Origin: Puccinia triticina
Taxonomy: Eukaryota > Basidiomycota > Pucciniomycetes > Pucciniales > Pucciniaceae
Length of the DNA stretch: 64,000 nt
NCBI RefSeq assembly: GCF_026914185.1
Contig: NC_070565.1
Span: 7,421,536 to 7,485,535, forward strand
Reading direction: 5' to 3'
Shown here: positions 12,218 to 20,261 of the stretch, piece after piece
How the letters are laid out: the number at the start of each line of letters is the position of its first letter
Position numbering within the stretch: the stretch's first letter is position 1
Position numbers and translations under genes: made by a program
The notes under the pieces: model-generated
The model's database searches: none
Told to the model about the DNA's origin: nothing
Seen by the model: the letters and a program-made list of their open reading frames with translations, nothing else

Positions 12218-13054
12218 TTAATGCTGTCCACAGCATTTGTGACAAATGCCAAAAGAACCATATTCAATTATTCACCAAAAGAATTGTCCAACAGTCGTGA
12301 TTTCCGTTCTTCCCAATCTAATATTTTGAGTCCTGTTTTTGCTGTGTCCAATAGTTATTTTCCTCCTATACCAAAGCGCCAGTCGAAATAAGGTCTTCTA
12401 AAATTACTGATTCATCCCCCCTCCCTACAACTAGTCCAATTCCAAGTCCCAAATGTCTAAATTCACCACTACATCTTAACTGTAATCCCTGTTGTTGTTC
12501 CGTGACATCCATCCATGATCCAGTATAAGCCAAAAAAAAATCCCAATCCTATCTTTCTTCCTCTCCACACCAATGACATTGTTCCAAGGAAAAAGCCAGT
12601 TTATTCCGCAAAAGGTTGTTGAAAAGCAGTATTTAATAAGATCCGGCCTATTTCATCCTTCCCTCCTCATACCTGCTCAATCTGATTCTACAAATTTTTC
12701 CAGTTCTGATGCCCGTAATCGATGAACCCCGCTAATCCAAAATACTCTTATTTTGCCCTGTTGTTTTGCTATAAAATTCCAAGTCCTATTCCACCCCATC
12801 CATTTCGCCCGCTAGTATCTTCCTGTTCCAAACGTCCGTCCGTCCATTTTCCTATCCTTTGAATATCCCAATGATTGTAACCTCTAATGACTGACTACTC
12901 TTCATACTAAAAAAAATGTAACTTGTTTTTAAATTGGCCCACCCTATTCCCTCAGCTAAACAAGGGAAAATGTTTGCCTACCAAATGCTTTCCAATATTC
13001 TGAGTAATCGTATAATTGTAACCAACTATATATATATATAACACGTTCCACCAA
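12218..13054 (-). other. 3' non-coding internal region of the element
   Basis: About 840 bp between the pol stop and the purine tract. No long frame is convincing. The stretch is nearly identical to 61582-62365, which marks the latter as a second copy of this family. Confidence 0.7.
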
Positions 13055-16000
13055 TCACTCCGTGCTACCCTCTTCCTCCTCCTCTTCCCCTTCCGTTCCT
13101 TCTTCCTGTAGTCCTTCGTACTCTTCCTCCTCCTCTTGTTCCTCTTGTGTTAATTCCTCCCCTTCCTCTGCTTGAGACTCTCCTCTAGGGTAGAATCTTT
13201 TGACGTGATTGGCTGCAAACATCCTTGTTAGGACAGTTCCATCTAACTCCGCCAATACATATGGTCCATTCTTCACCTGCTTAACTATCCTATACGGCCC
13301 ATTCCATTTATGCTTAAACAAATTTCCCCACTGAGTTTCTAGAGCTTTGTTGTATACAAGCACCAAGTCACCCGACTTAAGTGGCTTCCGTAAACGATGC
13401 GCTAGCCGCCTATCCCAATATCGAACCGACGTCTCCCGAGCTTTCTTCATCTTTTTACGAGCTTCCTCCATCATTTCCTCCTTGACCGCCAGTTGCTTCG
13501 CTCTTGCTTCCAATAATTCCGCTGTTGTTTGAATTTCCGCCCAGTTCACAGTAAGAAAACTTCCCAACTCCTGATCCACGGGTAAAATCGCTAGCTGTCC
13601 AAACTGCAACTCATATGGTGAATACCCTGTTGTTCGCTTTGTTGATATTCTGTCCGCAAATGTCACCAATGGTAAGTACTCTTTCCATTTCTTCCCGTCT
13701 TCTCCACACATCTTGGTCAAGGCATCCTTTATCTCTTTATGCCCTCTTTCCACCATTCCTTGTGCCTCTGGGTAGTAAGGTGTCACCATCCTTAAATTTG
13801 TTCCTACTCGCCGCATTGCTGTTTGGAGCTCTCTCTTAAATTCCGCTCCCCCATCTACTGTAACTTCTTTTGGTACGCCATACCGGTAGATCCATTCCGC
13901 AAGAAACCAATCCGCCACGTTCTTTGAGCTCAGCTTTACCAGTGCCACCGTCTCCGCCCATCCTGAAAAATCGTCCCTTGCCACCACCAAGTACTTCCAC
14001 TTACCCGCTTTGATATGGACTGCATCCATGCTGACCCGTTCAAATAGTGTGGTTTTGTATGTTGATTTCCCGTCCTCCTTCTGTAAAGTACGACTCCGCT
14101 TCTGACAATTTTTGCATGATTGAACCCAATTCCGGATGATTTTCTTCATTCCTTCCCACCAATATCGCAACTTTATCCTCCTATAGGTTTCTGTTGCCCC
14201 CCGATGGCCTAATTCCTCATGCATTGCTTTCATTATCTTCTCCTGTGTTGCTCTGACCGATACAATTACTTGACTATATGGTATACTTCTCTTCCTCAAC
14301 TGCCCATCCTGTACAAAGTAATTAGCCGACCTCCGTTTAATCTTCTGGAACTCTGCTTCTGAACAGTCTGTTGGCCGTACAAGTGTCTCCAGATAATTCT
14401 TCATTCGCTTCCAGAATCCAACCTGTTGTACCCCTGCTCCCATAACCTGAGTCTCTACGATCCCTATTGACTTTACTCCCATGCCGGGGTGTGGTTTCAC
14501 CCATCCATCCTCTTCGTCCGCATCTTGTGGCACATCGTCCTTATCCAAGGGTCTTCTTGATAATCCGTCTGGCATAGTGAAAGTCTTACCTGGCTTATGT
14601 ACCAAATCAAAAGAAAAAAGCTGAATAAACGCCACCCAACGTGTCATTGGTGCACTTGGTAAACTTGGGGTGTTAATCATCTGTATAAGAGCTTTTGCAT
14701 CTACCTGTAATTCAAAATGCTGTCCCCATAGTAATATCTGTAGCTTCTTCAAAATTTTCTTGACCCCCAGAAGCTCGAGCTTTGACTGTGCATATTCCGA
14801 TTCCTTGTCCGTAAAACTTACTGACTCGTACAAAACAGGCCTGTCTAAGGTGTCCTTGTCCTCCTGCATGAGCACCGCGCCTGCCGCCAAATAGCTGGAA
14901 TCTATTGCTAACTTGATTTTCCCGGCTTCCTTACTGTAATCTAGTCCCTTCAATACAATATCCTCCCCTACAATTTGCTTTAGTGATTGAAACGCGTCCT
15001 CGCACTCCTTTGTCCAAACGAATTCTGTATCTAACCTAGTCAAACGCCGTAATGGTGCCGCTACCTCTGAAAAACCCTTAATGAACATTCTAACGTATAC
15101 ACACAATCCCAAAAATTGCCTGACATCCTTCTTGGTTGTTAATGGAGGCCAAGTCTGAATTTTATTTTGTTTCTTCACCGATATAGTCCTTCCCTCCTGT
15201 GATACCACATGCCCTACAATATCCAAAGCTGGGACACAACATGCAAACTTTTCTCCTGAAATTGTGAGGCCTGCTTCTTCAATCCGAAATAAAATACGTT
15301 CCAAGGTAACTGCGTACTCCCAAATGAATCGGCGTATATTTGGATTTTCATCTAATGTAGCCCCCCCATAATCTGACTTAGGTCCCTTGATTCCGCCATC
15401 ATCAATAAATATCCCCACATTCTCCGGTAGCTCCTCCTGAAGTATCCATGTCATCTGAGCCTGATACACTGCCACTGAGTTCGTTGCGCCTTGAGGTAAT
15501 CTAGTGAGTTGTAGCCGTCCCAAAGGTGTTTCAAAGGTGGTGAGAGGTCTTGAAGCTGGATCCAATTCTCGTTCGTCATATCCTCCCATAATGTCTCCCA
15601 ATCCATAACAAGCTCTTCCCGCAAACAAGTCCACGAACTCCTCAATTTTTGGAGGCAACCCTGCATCTTTAATAGTGACTTTATTTAGTTGCTGCAGGTC
15701 ATGGACAATCCGCAACTTTCCATTTGACTTAGCCACACAAAAGACTGGGCTGGAATAACTAGATGTAGATTGCTCGTAGAGCCCAGTCTGAATCCTTTTT
15801 CTCACCAATTCAATAAAATCATTCCTGATTGCGTTTGGAATGGGAATTGGCCGTTGTTGCCATGGTTCATGATCAATCACTGGTATCTTATATGGTTGGC
15901 CATAATCGTGCTTAAGTATCCCTTGTTCCTCCTCCGTAAACGCGACTGCCTTCTCCCTAAGCACAATTACATGCTTCAACAACTTCAACTCCTCCTCTCT

Positions 16001-16225
16001 CAACCAATTGGGTGGTCCAAAGTTTACCGCTTCCAGCCGCTTCGCCGTAACTCGTTTTGTTTCCCTAAAGTCCGGTGGAAAGGGTGCGAGGGGTGTCTGA
16101 TAAGGGTCTCGAGATAATTTGGGTCTTTCCAATGGCGGGTTAAGTCCTTGAGGCATAGGTTGATTTACCGGTCGAATCTTCTTTGCCACCCCCTTGTATT
16201 TTGCCGCCCCTATTGTGTAGTCCAT
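13055..16225 (-). CDS. pol: Pol polyprotein: reverse transcriptase, RNase H, integrase
   Basis: 1056 aa from a genuine ATG (16225-16223). RT occupies about residues 110-330, with 'RIVHDLQQLNKVT', 'LPQGATNS' and a catalytic box reading FIDD where YxDD is usual. RNase H follows ('LAIDSSYLAAGAVLMQED', 'ELLGVKKIL'). Integrase has the HHCC finger ('EELGHRGATETYRR', 'CKNCQK') and a D,D,E core ('DAVHIKAGKWKYLVV', 'DGGAEFKREL', 'PEAQGMVERGHKEI'). The tail is a basic and then very acidic C-terminus. No protease is present; it lies 3.4 kb upstream with gag. Just upstream of the ATG is a strong splice acceptor (TTCTTTTTTAG ending near 16254), suggesting expression from a spliced RNA. Uninterrupted. Confidence 0.95.
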   Translation of the reverse strand: MDYTIGAAKYKGVAKKIRPVNQPMPQGLNPPLERPKLSRDPYQTPLAPFPPDFRETKRVTAKRLEAVNFGPPNWLREEELKLLKHVIVLREKAVAFTEEEQGILKHDYGQPYKIPVIDHEPWQQRPIPIPNAIRNDFIELVRKRIQTGLYEQSTSSYSSPVFCVAKSNGKLRIVHDLQQLNKVTIKDAGLPPKIEEFVDLFAGRACYGLGDIMGGYDERELDPASRPLTTFETPLGRLQLTRLPQGATNSVAVYQAQMTWILQEELPENVGIFIDDGGIKGPKSDYGGATLDENPNIRRFIWEYAVTLERILFRIEEAGLTISGEKFACCVPALDIVGHVVSQEGRTISVKKQNKIQTWPPLTTKKDVRQFLGLCVYVRMFIKGFSEVAAPLRRLTRLDTEFVWTKECEDAFQSLKQIVGEDIVLKGLDYSKEAGKIKLAIDSSYLAAGAVLMQEDKDTLDRPVLYESVSFTDKESEYAQSKLELLGVKKILKKLQILLWGQHFELQVDAKALIQMINTPSLPSAPMTRWVAFIQLFSFDLVHKPGKTFTMPDGLSRRPLDKDDVPQDADEEDGWVKPHPGMGVKSIGIVETQVMGAGVQQVGFWKRMKNYLETLVRPTDCSEAEFQKIKRRSANYFVQDGQLRKRSIPYSQVIVSVRATQEKIMKAMHEELGHRGATETYRRIKLRYWWEGMKKIIRNWVQSCKNCQKRSRTLQKEDGKSTYKTTLFERVSMDAVHIKAGKWKYLVVARDDFSGWAETVALVKLSSKNVADWFLAEWIYRYGVPKEVTVDGGAEFKRELQTAMRRVGTNLRMVTPYYPEAQGMVERGHKEIKDALTKMCGEDGKKWKEYLPLVTFADRISTKRTTGYSPYELQFGQLAILPVDQELGSFLTVNWAEIQTTAELLEARAKQLAVKEEMMEEARKKMKKARETSVRYWDRRLAHRLRKPLKSGDLVLVYNKALETQWGNLFKHKWNGPYRIVKQVKNGPYVLAELDGTVLTRMFAANHVKRFYPRGESQAEEGEELTQEEQEEEEEYEGLQEEGTEGEEEEEEGSTE

Positions 16226-16984
16226 ATTGTCTAAAAACTGTCCTCGAATCTAAAAAAGAAGCTAACTGATCAGTACCTACTGCTGCTTGCTGTAAAAAAA
16301 ATTAATTAGCTCTATGACTGCTTGAACTTGGTTAAGGTAAATTTTGTTCACTTGAGCGCATAGTCTTTTCCTCTGTTCCTCTGTACTTATTCATGAGTTA
16401 GTTTTGATTGAATTTGCCCACCCCTGCCCTCAGCTAACAAACTTAATTGCTGCCTACACACAAATTTAACTTATCAAATGTTTTATTTACTTTACCCTTT
16501 TTCTTTTTCCTGTTGTACAACATAGGCTTTCACATGCCCTTTCACCAATTTTAAGTAAACATGACTAAAAGGAAACCAAAGAAAAACCCGATACTATACC
16601 AAAAACACGCTCCCGAACTGTATTAACTCGAACCCGCGGTTGCCCCGCGTTCCTCCGTTCGGAGTTCTGCACTTTTATATCCATCAATACAGCATTCGAA
16701 GATACCCAACCCTTCCAATTCACTTCCTCAGCCCGGTCGCCACCATTGCTTTCGCCATTGTTCAATGAATCCATCCTTGAATACGCCTGCCGATCGGTCT
16801 CACGCAATGAATAGGCTGTCGACCTCGACCATCAGTGAGTCAGAATGAGATTAGGTACTTGTTCAGCTTCGCAGGCTTACCGAGAACCTGTTTGTTCTTG
16901 AGTGCCCAGAACCTTGCGGTCGACTCCCATGTATATGCTCTATGCCCCGTCTGAATGTGCTCAAAGCTCAATGTGCTGACTTGT

Positions 16985-17018
<34 letters not shown>

Positions 17019-17455
17019 GACTTCGTCTTCCAGCATTTTTCTCTGGCTTCCTCCTCAACACATCAATTGATTCGCGTCGTGATTGTTGCCAAGTGCCGAT
17101 GATCCCTCCTCATCCTACCCGAAATCCTGGGCGGTTGGAAGTGGCCTTTACTTGCCTTATGCTGACGCCGCTGTTGCTATCCTTACTGATCATGTCCTCC
17201 TCGCAATCGATCGGCCTACTCGAATCCTCCTTGTTGATAAAACCCAACCCCTCATCCTTTGCTCCATCGCCACTCATCAAGCACCGCCATCTCAACTTTT
17301 CCCATCTGCCTAGGTGCAACAATCCTAGTATAACTATTCTCCATCTTGTTCGTCGCTCCTTCCTAGAAGGAAACAAGAAGCTTGTACTTCATACCATTAA
17401 GATACTAATTTTTAATTGTACTACTCGCATCTTGCCCTTACTTTTATAGATTATA
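16226..17455. other. Internal spacer with poly-T run and possible pol splice acceptor
   Basis: Contains the minus-strand pyrimidine tract and acceptor just upstream of pol, an open minus frame at 16565-16807 with no recognised motif, and a ~29-bp T run (16989-17017). The part just left of 17456 is the likely leader of the antisense gene. Confidence 0.5.
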
Positions 17456-18366
17456 ATGGCTGTTCGATCCATCCTTCGATCTCGTCCTTACAGTGTCGTC
17501 GCAGGCCCGACCGCAGCTGCTCAACCTCAAACCACGGCCGACGAAGCTGAAGCCGCCCAGGCTCTCGCCCAAGTCGAAGCAGCTAGAGCTACTCCCGTTA
17601 TTACGTTTGCCCCGGTAAGTTTCTCTTAGCCTTTTTGCTTCCTCTCGTTTGAAACTAATGTAATCTTCTATATGGCTATGTAGTCACCCACCCGAGGCGA
17701 GCCTCCCTTCAACAAAGCTCCGCCACCTTATGAAGAGCGGCCTATGCAAGGGGCTGAGCTCCCTCCACATATGAGGCGCACCCCGCGTGCTGATCGCCGT
17801 CGTCGTTGGCCGACGCCAGACCGCGCTCCCAGACGACCTCGTCGTCCATCTCCCTATCATCGTTCCTCGCCTCCGTCCTCTCCGTTAGCCCATCACAGCT
17901 CGTCCCCTTCTGTCCAATCTTCTCCTCCATCTTCCCCTCCTAGCTTAGGTCCTGAAGGTCCTACCCCCAGCAATGAGCAGTACAGTGCTGCCTTCTTTGC
18001 CCACAGCTTTGTCAACTTCTTGCATGACCTTCGTACCATCTTAGACCGTCTTCCACCAAGCCACCCTGACGCCCAGGCCCACAACCTCATAAGGATGGAT
18101 GCCACCCTCCTGGAGCACTGGTACCGCCACCGCGCGGATCAATTGTACGTCCTATTTCCTCTACCTTTGTTTCTATCCTTATTGATCCTGGGCTTTCCAT
18201 CTCCAGCGACTCGATCTAACGCTTCCGGTCCTATTGTAGGGTCGAGATGTTTAGCAACCCCTATTCCAACGCCGGCCTTGTCTATCGCACCCTCGTATCC
18301 GCAATCCTCCGCCTTGGTGTGATTGACAGCCGACATGCCTATGATCCGTTCAACCCTGCGCTCTGA
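17456..18366 (+). CDS. Spliced antisense gene inside the retrotransposon, unknown protein
   Basis: Three exons on the strand opposite to gag/pol: 17456-17614, 17684-18144 and 18240-18366 (TGA). Introns are 69 bp (GTAAGT..TAG) and 95 bp (GTACGT..TAG). Exon lengths 159 + 461 + 127 give 249 codons in one frame (248 aa). Residues 1-53 are Ala-rich. The middle is Pro/Arg/Ser-rich ('PPPYEERP', 'RRTPRADRRRR'). The C-terminal ~90 residues look folded ('AAFFAHSFVNFLHDLRTILD', 'NAGLVYRTLVSAILRLGVID'). An AATAAATAATAATA stretch follows near 18444. I do not recognise the family. An antisense intron survives retrotransposition because the genomic RNA is the other strand. It could be a captured host gene or an element-specific protein. 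Confidence 0.7.
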
Positions 18367-18866
18367 TCCCCTGCTTGTTTTTCTCGTTCCTTTCCTTACT
18401 ATCCTGCCTTCTCTTTTACCAAATACATGTAACCTAGCCCCAAAAATAAATAATAATAAAAAAAGACCTCTAACTAATTTTTTTTTTTTTGGACTATATC
18501 AATATAACTAACCCTATCCCAACAACTGATGTTATATCCTGCACTTCCTACCCTGTATGTTGTACACTTTTTATTTTTAGTTTTGTTTTATCTTATTTTT
18601 ATATGTATTTGAAATACATTGGCTGTGCCTCAAAAACAACTCATGAACCAAGTGCCCACGCGAAAAACAACTACTCTGAAGGAAGCCAAAAATAACTAAC
18701 AAAACACATAAGATAAACACCACAAAAAAAAAAAAAATGAAACTAAAAAGCACAACCAACCTAAGGGTTCCTACTTATACATTTCTTCTATTCAAAAGCG
18801 GACCCATCAAAAATACATTGTCTTCCACCATCTCTTTGTACATTATTGCTATTCATGGAAAAGATC

Positions 18867-19595
18867 TCAACAGCTAAAAACTAAATCCTCCCATTCCTCC
18901 CAAAAGGTGGCATAAGCTTCTCCTAGCAGTTTTTGCTCCTCCCGTACGGCCCAACTAAATCCTTCCAAGCTAAATTTTCCGCAGGCACCAACCATCCTTG
19001 CTATTGCTCTGGCCAAGAATTCTTCCTCCTCTTTTTCTCTGTCTCTACATGAATCCCATAATCTTTGATTACTCAGATACTTGTAACCAATGTCACCCCC
19101 TGAATACAAATTTTTCCTGTCCTCTTCATGGATCCACCAATGGCCTGGCCAAATCAACTCGTTCTTCAGATACCCTTCCACCCCATCACCATTCAACAAC
19201 ATCATGAAACCAATTCGCCCGGCCGTATACCCTGGAAGCTCCGCCCAATACCCGTTTGCCATTGACGGAAGTGTTTCTGGGTATATTCGTAAAAAGTCTT
19301 GGGTGGGAAACCCTTGATCTATATAATCCAATCCTAATGCACTGTTCACCTTGTAGTTGCGTATTCGTCCTGATGAAGTATATGTGGGACAGTCTGTCCA
19401 ACTAGTATCCCAATTCAGTACTTGGTCCAAGTTTTCTGTTATCCATCCATCCTCAGGTTCCCCCTTAAGCTCGCCTGCTGGAGGTGCCGTAGTACTGCTA
19501 GGTTCAAGGTCCCAGGTATTTTTCAGCTCTACCATTTCCACCGGCGTACCAAAATAATATGAAATATCATCTGAAGGGGTGTTTGGAGGGCACAT
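18867..19595 (-). CDS. Unknown ORF downstream of protease, same frame (242 aa)
   Basis: The ATG at 19595 is 24 bp past the TAG that ends the protease frame (19622-19620) and in the same frame, so it could be made by readthrough or reinitiation. The protein is rich in Trp, Gly and acidic residues ('YWAELPGYTAGRIGFMMLL', 'ELIWPGHWWIHEEDRKN', 'ATFWEEWEDLVFSC'). I see no signal peptide or membrane span, so it does not look like an envelope protein. It lies between protease and the antisense gene, where pol normally sits. No family recognised. Confidence 0.65.
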   Translation of the reverse strand: MCPPNTPSDDISYYFGTPVEMVELKNTWDLEPSSTTAPPAGELKGEPEDGWITENLDQVLNWDTSWTDCPTYTSSGRIRNYKVNSALGLDYIDQGFPTQDFLRIYPETLPSMANGYWAELPGYTAGRIGFMMLLNGDGVEGYLKNELIWPGHWWIHEEDRKNLYSGGDIGYKYLSNQRLWDSCRDREKEEEEFLARAIARMVGACGKFSLEGFSWAVREEQKLLGEAYATFWEEWEDLVFSC

Positions 19596-19619
19596 TGTTT
19601 GTTGTAAATCCTCTTTTGG

Positions 19620-20261
19620 CTATTTTCTAATAGACCAGGTGGTACACAATTGATTATTCTCTCCACCATTTATCCCCTGATCCGCTCCATTATAGGTTAC
19701 GCTATCCGCTCCGTTGTTGGTTATGCCCTCTTCTCCGTTGCCTGTCCCGCTCGCCAGTCCACCATTGATTAAACTATCCGTTCCTCTGTCTGTTACGCTA
19801 CCCGCTTGTCCGTCCGTTCCGCTATCCGCTCGTCTGTCCGTTCCTGAAGTCTGATACCGGCCCACTTGAATACTATGAGAACATTTATCAGCAATCCTTC
19901 TAGGCGGTCCCATCTCCCATCCTGGAACTTCTGGAGCACAGATGGGTATACACAACCTCTCTCCATCCCACAACTCATAACTCAAGATTTCTCCTTGTGA
20001 CTTGGACAACTCCAGACGTACTTTGTGATCCGCCAAAAATGGTCTTCCCAACACTGTATACACTTTGCCTCGAACAATGAAGAAATTAGCCGCCTTGTTG
20101 TCCTCCAGGTCTATATGAAATGGAATAGATTCTGCTAAGCCAACAATGGGTGAAGAATGACCACCAATACCCGTAATATTCATACTGATTTCCCTGGTGG
20201 GCAGTTGTAACTGCAGCGCAACCGTTTCCGGCATAATATTCAGTTCAGCTCCACTATCCAC
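19620..20261 (-). CDS. Retropepsin-type aspartic protease domain
   Basis: Begins immediately after an in-frame TGA (20264-20262) that ends the gag frame. The catalytic motif VDSGAELNIM starts in the very next codons, so the ORF is the continuation of gag and has no ATG of its own. A downstream 'GRPFLADHKVRL' block matches the fold's second half. The C-terminus is a run of short repeats based on 'DSGTDGQAGS/DRGTDS'. It is probably made as a gag-protease fusion by readthrough, or the TGA is a point mutation. It ends at TAG 19622-19620. Confidence 0.8.
   Translation of the reverse strand: MDSGAELNIMPETVALQLQLPTREISMNITGIGGHSSPIVGLAESIPFHIDLEDNKAANFFIVRGKVYTVLGRPFLADHKVRLELSKSQGEILSYELWDGERLCIPICAPEVPGWEMGPPRRIADKCSHSIQVGRYQTSGTDRRADSGTDGQAGSVTDRGTDSLINGGLASGTGNGEEGITNNGADSVTYNGADQGINGGENNQLCTTWSIRK

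Noticed and set aside
13347..15666. Other-strand and other-frame open stretches within pol
   Set aside because: Shadows of the intact 1056-codon pol frame.
18867..19595. Envelope-protein interpretation of the ORF after protease
   Set aside because: No signal peptide, no membrane span and no furin-like site visible.
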